Below are positions 1 through 10,164 of a DNA stretch of 64,000 bases, in pieces. Under the pieces are notes generated by a model, which was given only the letters and a program-made list of their open reading frames with translations, searched no databases and was not told the DNA's origin. This DNA is from Theodoxus fluviatilis. Lineage: Eukaryota > Mollusca > Gastropoda > Cycloneritida > Neritidae. The stretch covers positions 30,450 through 94,449 of the forward strand of contig JAWQFJ010017484.1 in assembly GCA_034096865.1 (NCBI GenBank), read 5' to 3'. A program made the position numbers and the translations under genes. Position 1 is the stretch's first letter. Each line of letters starts with the position of its first letter.

Positions 1-193
1 TGATGAGATGGGATTGTATGCTGCATTGCGGATGTAGATAGATCCTGTTGTGTATAGTCAGGGATTTTTTTCTGACACCACTCATATGTCATGTACAGTA
101 GGTATCAAAAACTGATTTCTTTGCTAGAAGGATATGACAGAAACTTGGTCTCTCCATATGGTTAATGTATACGTTTCCCACCATTTGATCACC

Positions 194-443
194 GTGCGTT
201 TGGGGTAAGAATTGACCCACCGCGTCTCCCTACGCTATTCGTAAGAGGCGAATAACTAGGGACGCCATGACTGGATTAAGTTTACTCTAAACTGTTCTAG
301 CGGTTTTCGTGCTTAATGGCCTTACATAGCCTACAAAGACTGATAGGCCATAAAACGCTATCCATCCATCCATCCATCCATCCATCCATCCATCCATCCA
401 TCCATCCATCCACCCATCCATCCATCCATCCATCCATCCATCC
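194..443 (+). mobile_element. SINE-like short element, copy 1, with TCCA tail
   Basis: A roughly 165-bp body begins near GGGGTAAGAATTGACCC and ends in a GGCC...AGCCT-loop-AGGCT...GGCC stem-loop just before a simple-sequence tail. The same body, hairpin and tail recur at 20620-20807, 30196-30300 and 29885-29991, and reversed at 32092-32153. Dispersed short copies ending in a simple-repeat tail are typical of SINEs. I could not confirm a tRNA-type A/B-box promoter by eye. Confidence 0.6.
360..443 (+). repeat. TCCA microsatellite
   Basis: About twenty copies of the tetranucleotide TCCA, with one CCCA variant near 411. It forms the expanded 3' tail of the SINE-like element. Confidence 0.95.
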
Positions 444-519
444 CACCATTTGGGTTGTCACATTCCTCTGGGAAACTCCAAATGCTTTTGGAAAGCATAT
501 TTACTATAACATAAGTTAA

Positions 520-724
520 CAGACCTGTGCACTTGTACGAAAAAATCGTACAATGTACGATTTTTGAAGCATTGTATGACTGGTTTTCACGATCTCACGA
601 TTTTTTTCGTGTTAGAGTTCCAGTGTGGGTGTTGTGTTTTTGTGTCGTTTGGAGTTCGAGAAAAAATCTTCTGATTTTTCACCCAGAATCTTCTGATTTT
701 GAAAATCTAGGGTGCACAGGTCTG
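520..724. mobile_element. MITE, 205 bp, with 13-bp TIRs
   Basis: The left terminus CAGACCTGTGCAC (520-532) is the perfect inverse of GTGCACAGGTCTG (712-724). Both ends are flanked by AGTTAA (514-519 and 725-730), a 6-bp target duplication. The interior has no coding capacity and includes small TACGAAAAA/TTTTTCGTA-type palindromes. The CAG...CTG ends recall hAT elements, but hAT normally makes an 8-bp duplication, so the superfamily is left open. Confidence 0.8.
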
Positions 725-730
725 AGTTAA

Positions 731-2739
731 TGTTCTATACATGATTATTTTAAAAAATTCTTTTGTTTTAGAACTTTTTGTGTGTGCAGCTGCAGAACTA
801 GTGGCTTTGGAAAACTTGCTTTTTCCATCTTCTGTGCATGTTGCAACATGTATTTGAATCAGTCAGATAGCAGAAAATGATAACAGTAGTACATGTTACT
901 GAAAGGCAAATGTAAGCAAACTCAGTGTGGCAGACAATTTACAGCAGTTTCCATGGGAAACCTGTCATGCAAACATTTCCTACATTTTACCACGAAGACC
1001 AAATTTGGTAGTTCATAATCTTTGGGTGAGTTTTAGTTAAACATATCTAAATAGATATATATGCAAATAAGCTTTCTAATGGAGCAATACTGATTGCAGT
1101 GATTATTTCACTAATTCAACTTGTGTTCACTGAGGTTCTAAATCCTTGTTTCACTGTTTTGACCCACTAATATATTCCTTTAGATATTTTATGTCTAGCA
1201 GAAAAAAGATCCTGTTACCTAGAGATTGGAAAATGGAAGTCAAAGGGGAGTAACTCCTCCATGAAGGAGAGGTTGCTGATGCTAGTCTAGGAAGAGTTGT
1301 GTCCCTTAGACAAGACTCCAGAATTGCATATTTTTCCTTTAGTGTTTCTCCAAACTGTTGATGCATTTTTACAGATATTGAAATATCCTTGTCATAATGA
1401 GACCTACATTTAGCATGAAGTGATCCAAAATAGTTTCCAATGCTAATTTTAAGATAAGAGTCCTTCACAGGTTTTGGTTTGAATTTTGCATGGGCTTCTC
1501 GCTCCCATCTGTTTGAATTCTGACATAATAGTGCCCCACTATGTACAGGCTATCCTGAAAGTAAGAAAGTAAGTTTTGACTTACAGAGTGGAATTTAGTG
1601 TTTGCTTGCTATGTTAAAGAAAATGAGACGCCCATGACACAGCTGTAAAGATGAGCCTCTTGGGGACTGTTTAGTTTTGCCACATAGCCTAGTTTCCTTG
1701 TCGGCTGGGGGGGACAAGATGTAGGTCAATAGCTGCCCAGTGGCTTTCCCTCTTTGTTCCTTAGTGATGAGAGCATTAGAATGAATAATTTCGAGTTTGG
1801 CTCACCCGAACTCCTCATTTATAGTTTTCCTCGACTGACTGTTTGGAGGGTCCGTACTTAGTGTATAACCAACCATATTTTTAAAAAAAATTCAAGCACT
1901 TTTTTCTTATCAGACAGACACTATGTCACCAAATTGACACCAAATCACTTTGGTTTAACACTTCAAAGCAATTATTGATTTTTAAAATGAATTATCAAAA
2001 ATATGGGTCAAATGACTGTCAAAATCATAGGTCCAAAAAAGTGGACCAAGTCCATGATAAAAAAATTTGCCCTAGAGCTTCAAAACTTACACTAAAAGTC
2101 GATCTAGGAAATAAGTTTCATAAAGATATCCATGATGTGAGGTGAGTAATGATTTTTTTGGATATCTGTAATGGATTTTTAAAGAAAAAAGGGCAGCCTA
2201 CATGATGTAGATCAACAAATAAAATTCAGTAAATTGCCATTTCTCTCCCTCACCTAAGGAAAATGTCTGCATTGTTATTTAAATCAGACACAATGATAAC
2301 TGTGCTATTGAGTTGCATTTTAAGAGTGTTTTAGGAACACATATTCACAAATGTCCAACATGCGGTGGAACCAAACAGAAAGTAAATTCCATTAAACTGT
2401 TCAACAAATGCATTTTTGTTGATTTATTTTGGTTTATAACACATCCAAAATAAATTCTATAGCCAAGAACAATCCACAGACTTGAAAGGAATACTTATGT
2501 ACAAAATCTTCCAAATTAATATTATATTACACACAAGAATACTTAAGTTAATGATTTTCTTATCATGAAAGCAGGCAAATCAAGTCAGCATCTTCATAAC
2601 TCGCAAGTAAATGGCTCACATGATACAGTTGCTCCATACATAAAGAAGACAATTAGTTCTTTGCACAGTCTTTCTATAAATGCCTTAGTTTAATACTATG
2701 AGGATTGGTGATTCTTAACTTCACGTTATACAGGTTTTT
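731..2739. other. AT-rich non-coding stretch
   Basis: No recognisable gene. The only notable ORF is 105 codons on the - strand at 1151-1468. It has no domain I recognise and no supporting splice structure. Confidence 0.5.
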
Positions 2740-3371
2740 GACTCACATGCGAAGCAAAAGTGAGTCATGTACTCACCCATTTCGGGCGTCCGGGCGTCCG
2801 TTTAAAACTTTAACATTGGATTTTTCTCAGAGACTATTAAGTCTATGAACACCCAATTTGGCATGATGGTGTATAATGACAAGGCGTCAAAAAACATACA
2901 TAGTGACTTGACCTTGCTTCAAGGTCAAGGTCGCAGGGGCCATAAATGTTGTATAAAAAGCAGCAATTTTTCACACTTTCTCAATTTTCTCTTAAGTTTT
3001 TGAGATTGGATACCTCACCTATATATGGTATATAGGGCAAAGTAAGCCCTATTTTTTGATACCAGTTTGGTTGACATTGCTTCAAGTAGTGAACCACTAA
3101 AAGTGACCATATCTCATGGTAGAAAGTGCCAATAAGCAACATTGTGCTTCCTATGTCTTGAATTAACAGCTTTGTGTTGCATGACCTTGGATGACCTTGA
3201 CCTTGGGTCAAGGCCACATGTATTTTGGTAGGAAAAATGTGTAAAGCATTTCTTAGTGTATGTCATTGCTGGGTTTAGTTGTTTGACCTTGACCTTGAGG
3301 GTCACCTGAAGGTCACGGTCATGCAAAGGTCAAGGTCAAGCATGTGAGTTGTATGGGCTTTGCCCTTCTTG
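2740..3371 (+). mobile_element. Dispersed nuclear-receptor-half-site repeat, copy 1
   Basis: It starts GACTCACATGCGAAGC and ends CATGTGAG...GGGCTTTGCCCTTCTTG. The outer GACTCACATGC is inverted near the other end, so the family has short imperfect terminal inverted repeats. The interior is packed with TGACCTTGA/TCAAGGTCA. Compared with copy 2, this copy lacks an internal block of about 230 bp: the sequence jumps from TTGCTTCAA directly to GTAGTGAACC near 3085. Confidence 0.75.
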
Positions 3372-4092
3372 TTTTCAAATGTCAACAACTTCAAAAACAC
3401 TCATTTTTCAATAGCAGGGCATGATCTGCCCATGTTTACAAAGCTTGCAGTTACAGTCATAAACTGATGGCGTCAGTAGTCCTTGACATTGCAGTTTCTG
3501 CACGCGATGTTCAAATGCATAAAATAGGAACATGGAAACCTCTTTTCCAAACATAAAATGTGTTAAATCTGAATTATTTACATATTTGAAATGTTTCCCT
3601 TAATAGTTCTGCCTAATGATAGGTGACTGCTGACACTGCTGAGCGGGCAAAATTAGGCATTCTGCTGCATACTGCATTAGCCCGTAGCTCTCCAAAGCCT
3701 ACGGCGTAGGCATGGCCGAATGAACTAGGTCACTCCAAACACACGCACTCGAGATGATTCAATTTCGCTTACTAACACTTGATCAGCAATATATGAACGC
3801 CATTGCAATTTGTGTCTCTTTATTAGATCAACACTATCAAATTAAAGACGGAAAATAGCTTTCCGACCTTTACAGGGGACTTCTCTCCGATGTCGCGCAG
3901 TTTTAAACCAATTTTCCTAACTTTTCCTTCATGATACTTTTCGGTAAAGTGGAAGCTGGTCTGCTCCTCATTTTGGCTATGTCTCTTCTGTCAGCATTGG
4001 TTGCATTTTTATTCATCCAACCAATAAGAACAAAGCTTTTGCATGTATTTGGACCCATCCAAATCACAAAATATGTGGGCCACAATGGGAGA
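3372..4092. other. No gene seen
   Basis: Unique-looking non-coding sequence. A 60-codon ORF on the - strand at 3903-4085 has no recognisable features. Confidence 0.5.
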
Positions 4093-4320
4093 TAACAATT
4101 TTTTGCAAGTAGGAGTTATGTCCCTTGTTGGTTCCTGCTAACAATTTTTTGCAAGTAGGAGTTATGTCCCTTGTTGGTTCATGCTAACAATTTTTGCAAG
4201 CAGGAGTTATGTCCTTTGTTGGTTCCTGCTAACAATTTTTTGCAAGTAGGAGTTATGTCCCTTGTTGGTTCCTGCTAACAATTTTTGCCAGTAGGAGTTA
4301 TGTCCCTTGTTGGTTCATGC
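4093..4320 (+). repeat. 46-bp tandem repeat, 5 units
   Basis: Five units of about 45-46 bp begin TAACAATTTTT and contain AGGAGTTATGTC and TTGTTGGTTC. Units vary by one base in the T run and by CCTGC/CATGC at the end. Confidence 0.9.
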
Positions 4321-4431
4321 TACTTAATGTTTTGCTGCTCCAGTAGAAGACAACAGGATCCAATTTAGACTTCATGTCTCGGAGTGTAATGATGCAGAGT
4401 GAGTGCACCCCTGCAGGCGCATTTATGAACA

Positions 4432-4590
4432 ATGGAACGGGAGGACCACACAGTGACAATTCATTTTGAGAGACTCAATTCACTGTGTGGAGTGTGTGGA
4501 GAAAGATCAAAGAGACGATGTGACAGTTTTCCTGTGAGACTGCAAGGACTATGCTACAGATCTTCAAAATATTCATGAAATTACTGAATA
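4432..4590 (+). pseudogene. Possible Cys-rich N-terminal exon, frame-disrupted
   Basis: An ATG at 4432 opens 48 codons ending at TGA 4576-4578. The peptide begins MEREDHTVTIHFERLNSLCG and continues with a second Cys two residues later, so it carries a C-x2-C pair in a basic context. A second frame starting at TGC 4541 reads CKDYATDLQNIHEITEY, which looks like the continuation of such a domain. That suggests a small deletion near 4540. It lies upstream of, and on the same strand as, the zinc-finger/AT-hook exons and could be that gene's first exon, or a broken relic. The LxxLCxxC start recalls zinc-knuckle N-termini in some RAG1-like invertebrate proteins, but that is only a resemblance. No clear donor site follows; GTGACA near 4597 is weak. 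Confidence 0.35.
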
Positions 4591-4648
4591 CTAATGAGTG
4601 ACATCCTCTTGCAGATAGCATAAAGATGGAGATCCAGTTTATCATTAG

Positions 4649-5341
4649 GGGACACTACGTTGAAAATTGGGATTATAGAAAAACAGTATTTATTCGGCAA
4701 GTATGAAAGCTATGTTCATGAAATTTTGTACATAAAACATACACAATGTAAGGTATATTCAGACCAAATTTTATTGTTCCAAATTGATTTGTTAGTGTGT
4801 TATAATTGAATCACTGGAAAAAACATGGGGGTGATTTTGCACAAAAAAGTAAAGTGACTTAGGGTAAAGATAGCTTGTTGAATTTTTTACTGTACATTTC
4901 TGAATGTATGTAGCATACAATAGGACCAGTAAGAAAACTGTAGCTTGGTAACTTGTTTTTAATATATAAGTTTAATCTCATCATGCCGGGAGTGTGTTTT
5001 TGTGCTGATAGTGCCACTTGTCGCCAGACAAGTTTCTAAGTGTTGATGATAAATTTTTTACATCCTATTGTGTAATATAGACCTTCTTCTTTGTTTACAA
5101 TGATTGGTAATCATTAAGAAAATTGAATACAGGTATTTGGTAGAGTGCAAGATCACCCCCATGTTTTTTTCAGTGATTCAATTATAACACACTAACAAAT
5201 CAATTTGGAACAATAAAATTTGGTCTGAATATACATTACATTGTGTATGTTTTATGTACTAAATTTCATGAACATAGCTTTCATACTTGCCGAATAAATA
5301 CTTTTTTTCTATAATCCCATTTTTCAACGTAGTGTCCCCCC
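4649..5341. mobile_element. MITE-like element, about 690 bp, with long TIRs
   Basis: The first 190 bp or so (4649-4840) is the near-perfect inverse of 5150-5341. It starts GGGACACTACGTTGAAAA and ends TTTTCAACGTAGTGTCCC. The flanks carry TTAG on both sides (4645-4648 and 5342-5345), a likely 4-bp target duplication. The G run at the tip differs in length between ends. The ~310-bp centre has no ORF. CACTA occurs four bases in from the tip, but the repeat extends past it, so an assignment to CACTA elements is not safe. Confidence 0.8.
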
Positions 5342-5664
5342 TTAGACTTTCCCGTCATTTGCTCCTGCAGAATACTTGTAACAGTTAAGCCTACTCAGTG
5401 TACAAACATGTTGTTTTGAAACCCTGTTTCATGTTGGAATATCAACGTCATTAATAAGAAGAGTACGCGAGGTGCTCTCCTGAATGTTCCAAATGCAACT
5501 GTTCTTGCTGAAGAAACAAACAAAAGGACATAGACTCAATTTTGATATGTGTAATGCCAAGGATTTTAAACTTGCCTTACTACAAAAAGACCTAAAAACT
5601 TTAATTTCGATGAAAAATGTACAGTCCATTTTCTACGTTTCCCTGTGTTGCTACTCCCCTCCAG
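5342..5664 (+). other. Intronic/upstream sequence with open frame
   Basis: The frame of the 5665 exon stays open upstream to about 5484 with a protein-like composition. The exon could therefore be longer than the strong acceptor at 5662-5664 implies. No independent support. Confidence 0.3.
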
Positions 5665-5734
5665 TGTGCATAACAGACAAAAGCCTGGAAAATTACATTC
5701 TCATGGTCTTCAAGGAAGTTGAAATGATTGCTAG
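5665..5734 (+). CDS. Zinc-finger/AT-hook protein gene, internal exon
   Basis: This 70-nt exon is bounded by a pyrimidine-rich acceptor (CTACTCCCCTCCAG, ending 5664) and a consensus donor, GTAAGT at 5735. In the open frame it encodes about 23 residues, ITDKSLENYILMVFKEVEMI followed by A and a split R codon. It ends after two bases (AG) of that codon. The next exon at 7208 supplies a single G, giving AGG (Arg) and running straight into CPIC, the first zinc-finger cysteines. That phase match supports the junction. The acidic/hydrophobic helix-like peptide is not a recognised domain. The next intron (5735-7207) holds the 29-bp E-box array and a CA tract. Confidence 0.65.
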
Positions 5735-6157
5735 GTAAGTGACACCACTGCATGACTTATTGCTAGTTTCATTGCGCAAAAGTAGCTTTACTCTAGAAAT
5801 TAGCATATTTTCTGCATAGGTTGTCAAAGTTAATGAATTTTTCCATTCTAGTCAAATATCATCACTGCAAACTGATGTAACTCATGACACAAAAGTAGCA
5901 TGCAGCAATTCGTCACCAATGCTACATATACTGTGTTTGATATCATTTGAAATAGTATTCTTTGGGCTATTGAATGATTTTATCTAGATTTGTCTACTTT
6001 GTTGTCTCGTACACACTAATGAAGAAAACAATGTATACCATACTCAGAAGCTAAAAGCGACAGCTGAAATCTGTGGCAAGAGATGGGGCTGTATCAGGTT
6101 ACACCCAGCCATGGCAGGCCGAAAAATCCCAGCCGGGCCTCCCAACTAAAGAGGGCA

Positions 6158-6650
6158 CTCTGGCACAGCTGTGATGAGGGTATGCACTCTGGCACAGCTG
6201 TGATGAGGGTATGCGCTCTGGCACAGCTGTGATGAGGGTATGCGCTCTGGCACAGCTGTGATGAGGGTATGCGCTCTGGCACAGCTGTGATGAGGGTATG
6301 CACTCTGGCACAGCTGTGATGAGGGTATGCACTCTGGCACAGCTGTGATGAGGGTATGCGCTCTGGCACAGCTGTGATGAGGGTATGCGCTCTGGCACAG
6401 CTGTGATGAGGGTATGCACTCTGGCACAGCTGTGATGAGGGTATGCGCTCTGGCACAGCTGTGATGAGGGTATGCGCTCTGGCACAGCTGTGATGAGGGT
6501 ATGCACTCTGGCACAGCTGTGATGAGGGTATGCGCTCTGGCACAGCTGTGATGAGGGTATGCACTCTGGCACAGCTGTGATGAGGGTATGCGCTCTGGCA
6601 CAGCTGTGATGAGGGTATGCACTCTGGCACAGCTGTGATGAGGGTATGCG
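6158..6650 (+). repeat. 29-bp minisatellite with an E-box, 17 units
   Basis: Seventeen units of exactly 29 bp carry the core GCACAGCTGTGATGAGGGT. Units differ almost only at one site (TGCGCTC or TGCACTC). Every unit contains the 10-bp palindrome CACAGCTGTG, which includes the E-box CAGCTG. Because 29 is not a multiple of 3, the long ORFs through it on the - strand are artefacts of the repeat. It sits in the intron between exons 5665-5734 and 7208-7519. Confidence 0.95.
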
Positions 6651-6810
6651 AGAACCTTGACAGGCCTGCATCAAACTGAGCAGGATCTTGCAATGAACTT
6701 CCCTCCTCATTGAGGTCATGCCAGTTTTGAAGGCTGGCAGAGTGCCAGGTAGCCTGACAGCTACTGCAGGGGTTTATGACATCACTGTGGCATGGCATGA
6801 GGACTGTCTG

Positions 6811-6811
<1 letters not shown>

Positions 6812-6851
<40 letters not shown>
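6812..6851 (+). repeat. CA dinucleotide microsatellite
   Basis: About twenty uninterrupted CA units. Confidence 0.95.
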
Positions 6852-6852
<1 letters not shown>

Positions 6853-7207
6853 CTGGGCAAGTCCTACTGATTACAACTAGGATCCATCAACCACAGGTGT
6901 GCGAGTCTACACCTGAAATGACGTAGCATTCCACAGAACACCTACAGCCACAGCAGTGTTACCTGTGTATTGCTGTTTGGAATCACTGCGTTGAGGACCA
7001 AATTAAGGAAGACTTTAAGAAAAAAACAAGTACTAGATAGAAATGGAGAAGAAATGACAGATGGGCATCATTTGCATCCTACAGAACTCCACCTGTAGAA
7101 ATGTATGTCGTGCGGTAAGCCAACTTTAACCATTGCATTGGGGATGGAGTGCAGTGGAGGACTACGGGAGGCACTTGCCCATTAGCCCGGCCCTCTTTCA
7201 TTGGCAG

Positions 7208-7519
7208 GTGCCCAATCTGCCCCCATTGGGCCAAGCAGTTCTACGACCTCCTGGCTCATATTGGCGTGGCACATGGAAACAAGTACACATACTACTGCGA
7301 GCTGTGTCGAAAACCCTTCTCTCGTCTGGGTCAGCTCAAGAAACACTTTGGCTGGGAGCACCCTGGCATTGACCCCTTGAAGAATCCCAGTGTGAAGAGG
7401 GAAGGAGGAAGAGGCCTGGAGTCAGAGCAAGGCCAGGAGGAGATTCAGGGCAACACAATGGCCATGGTGGAAGTGGATGGACGGCCGGGCTACGCCATCA
7501 AAGGGGAAACTTTTTCCGA
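7208..7519 (+). CDS. Zinc-finger/AT-hook protein gene, exon with two C2H2 fingers
   Basis: The acceptor TTGGCAG ends at 7207; the donor GTGAGT starts at 7520. The 312-nt exon enters and leaves in phase 2, so it is symmetric. It encodes two adjacent C2H2 fingers of the form C-x2-C-x12-H-x4-H: CPIC...HIGVAH, then CELC...HFGWEH, separated by a seven-residue linker (GNKYTYY) in the manner of DNA-binding finger pairs. The rest is charged and probably disordered. It includes SVKREGG, which fits the SUMO-acceptor pattern psi-K-x-E. The two fingers plus the AT-hooks in the last exon suggest a nuclear DNA- or chromatin-binding protein. I do not recognise the orthologue. The next intron is 4.55 kb and almost wholly low-complexity. 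Confidence 0.88.
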
Positions 7520-7924
7520 GTGAGTTTGAAATTTCCTGTTCCATCAGTGTGTTTTTTGGTGGTGCTGATTGAAAAGCTGCCAACGCTGGGTCTGTGAGCT
7601 CGATGAACCACTACCCAGTTGCACATTCCTTCACGAGTTCATTTCCACTCTCACAAGCTGTTGCACAAGTTGTTCTGCAAGGGTTCTACACCTGCACTAA
7701 AGGCCAGCGATGCACACTGCACAAAAGTTCCTTTCACTTACTGTTTTTCTGGGATGCAACCACCCCACCTCCCCACCCCACCTCTACCCCCCACCCTGAA
7801 GTAAGGTTTATCACACTTTCACTCTATTCCCTAATTCACTGCTCATTTCTAATGCTTGCATTGCCCCAGAGGCCATGTTCCTCCCATGCTTATCTGCTCC
7901 TCTTCTGCATTCTTTTTACAGTGA

Positions 7925-8112
7925 TCTTCCTTTACTTCCCCTTTTTTCTCTATTTCTCCTTGTCCAGTTTTTTTCTTTTTTCTTTCTTTGTGTCTTTCTT
8001 CTTACTTTCTTTCTTTCTTTTGTTTCTTTCATTTACTTTCTTTCGTGTCTTTTGTTTCTTTCTTTTTCTTTCTTTCTTTCCTTCTTTTTTTTCTTTTTTC
8101 TTGCTTTCTTTT

Positions 8113-8196
<84 letters not shown>

Positions 8197-8350
8197 TATT
8201 TGTCTTTCTTTATTTGTCTTTCTTTCTTGTCTTCCTGTCTTGTCTTTCTTGTCTTTCTTTATCTTGTCTCTTTTCTTTCTTTTCTAATATCTTTTACTTT
8301 TTTCTTTCTTTACTTTCATTTCTTTCTTTTCTTGTGTTCTTTCTTTTTCC
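7925..8350 (+). repeat. TTTC-rich polypyrimidine tract
   Basis: More than 400 bases of almost pure T/C, with a long run of perfect TTTC at 8110-8197. The long ORFs rich in F, L and S that cross it are artefacts of composition. Confidence 0.95.
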
Positions 8351-8399
8351 TATTGGTCTTTATTTTTCCTTCACTGCCTCCTGCCGTTTCCCCCAATTC

Positions 8400-9029
8400 C
8401 TGATTTCTCTTCTTGCTGCTTTCCGCTATTGCTGCTCTTCCAAGGCTTTTTCCTTTTGTTGCTCTGGCTCTTGCTGCCTCCTTTGTCTACTAGCTGTTGC
8501 TTCTTCTCATTTTGCCATTTCTTGCTGCCTGTTGCTGCTTGCCCTCTGTTTCCCTAGCCTGTGTTGGTCTTCCTGCTCTTGCTACTGCTCTGCTCTGCTC
8601 AACTTAGTAGGTTTTTTTGTGCCGCTCCTTCCTCAGCTGCTGGACCTGTTCCCTCTGTCTTGGTCTCTTTTCAGCTCTAATTTACTCCTCCTGCTGCCTC
8701 TTGCCCTGTTGCTTGTCCATGACTTTCTCTATCGGTGTTGGTCTTGGTGTTGCTGTGCTCAACTTGGCCTCCTCTGCTGCTGCGTCTCCTTTGCTCAGAT
8801 GCCTGCCTCCCGCCCCTGCCTCCCTCTCTCCTGCTGCTATGGCTGTTTCTGCTTCTGCTCTTCCTTCAGAGTCCTCTTGGTACCACTGCTTCATTCCCTC
8901 CCACCTTCATCTCTCCTGCCCTCTCTTCTCCCTCCTCCTTTTCTGACTTGCCCATCTCCACCCTCTTGTCCTGTCATGTCTCCTCCACCTCAACCCCAAA
9001 CCCCTCCCCCAGTATTGTCTTGTCCATCT
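8400..9029 (+). other. Pyrimidine-biased intronic sequence
   Basis: CT-rich, degenerate CTGCT/CTTGCT motifs between two simple-repeat tracts in the same intron. No coding evidence in any frame beyond the compositional bias. Confidence 0.6.
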
Positions 9030-9745
9030 CCACCTCCTTCTCCTCTCATTCTGTCTTCTCCTCTCCTGTCTTCTCCTCTCCTTCAGTCTCATTTCTCCTT
9101 CTGTCTCTCTTCTCCTTCTGTCTCTCTTCTCCTTCTGTCTTCTCCTCTCCTTCTGTCTCTCTTCTCCTTCTGTCTCTCTTCTCCTTCTGTCTTCTCCTCT
9201 CCTTCTGTCTCTCTTCTCCTTCTGTCTTCTCCTCTCCTTCTGTCTCTCTTCTCCTTCTGTCTCTCTTCTCCTTCAGTCTCATTTCTCCTTCTGTCTTCTC
9301 CTCTCCTTCTGTCTCTCCTCTCCTTCTGTCTTCTCCTCTCCTTCTGTCTTCTCCTCTCCTTCTGTCTCTCCTCTCCTTCTGTCTTCTCCTCTCCTTCTGT
9401 CTCTCTTCTCCTTCTGTCTTGTCCATCTTCACCTCCTCCTCCTCTTATTCTGCCTTCTCCTCTCCTTCTGTCTCTCTTCTCCTCTCCTTCTCTCTTCTCC
9501 TCTTCTTCAGTCTCTCTTCTCCTCTCCTTCTGTCTTCTCCTCTCCTTCTGTCTTCTCCTCTCCTTCTGTCTCTCTTCTCCTTCTGTCTTGTCCATCTTCA
9601 CCTCCTCCTCCTCTTATTCTGCCTTCTCCTCTCCTTCTGTCTCTCTTCTCCTCTCCTTCTCTCTTCTCCTCTTCTTCAGTCTCTCTTCTCCTCTCCTTCT
9701 GTCTTCTCCTCTTCTTCTGTCTTTTCCTCCTCCTTTTTCTGCCTT
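9030..9745 (+). repeat. CTCCTTCTGTCT-type polypyrimidine minisatellite
   Basis: Irregular alternation of CTCCTTCTGTCT and TCTCTTCTCCTC modules of 11-18 bp. A longer block, including GTCCATCTTCACCTCCTCC, recurs near 9420, 9588 and 9805. The + strand is nearly all pyrimidine, so triplex (H-DNA) formation is possible in principle. Confidence 0.9.
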
Positions 9746-10164
9746 GTCCATCTCTCACCTCCTTCGCACCTTCTGTCTAGTTCCCCCCCCTTCTTCTGTC
9801 TTGTCCATCTTCACCTCCTCCTCCTCTTATTCTGCCTTCTCCTCTCCTGTCTTCTCCTCCCCCTCCTCCTTGTTCTGCCTCGTTCATCTCCACTTCCTTC
9901 TCTCCATCTGTCTAGACCTCCCTCCTCAAGTTCTGTCTTGTCCATCTCCATCGTCTTCTCTCCTTCTGCCTTCTTGTCCATTTCCTTCTGTTCAGGTCTT
10001 ATCCATCTCCACCCCATTCTGTCTTCCTCCTGTCTTGTCCACCCCATCGTCCTTTTTCTGTCTTGTCCTTCTCCACTATCACCTTGGCTCAACTTTTCCA
10101 CATCCTCCTTGGCTCAATTCTCGTCATCCTTCTTTTGCCTGCCTCCTTGTTTTCCTCTTCCCGC

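Noticed and set aside
4432..4590. Naming the first exon a RAG1 homologue
   Set aside because: Only a short C-x2-C start resembles it. No RAG1 core is present, so no name is given.
6094..6798. Overlapping - strand ORFs of 158-234 codons
   Set aside because: 29-bp minisatellite read in rotating frames; the same peptide appears in all three frames.
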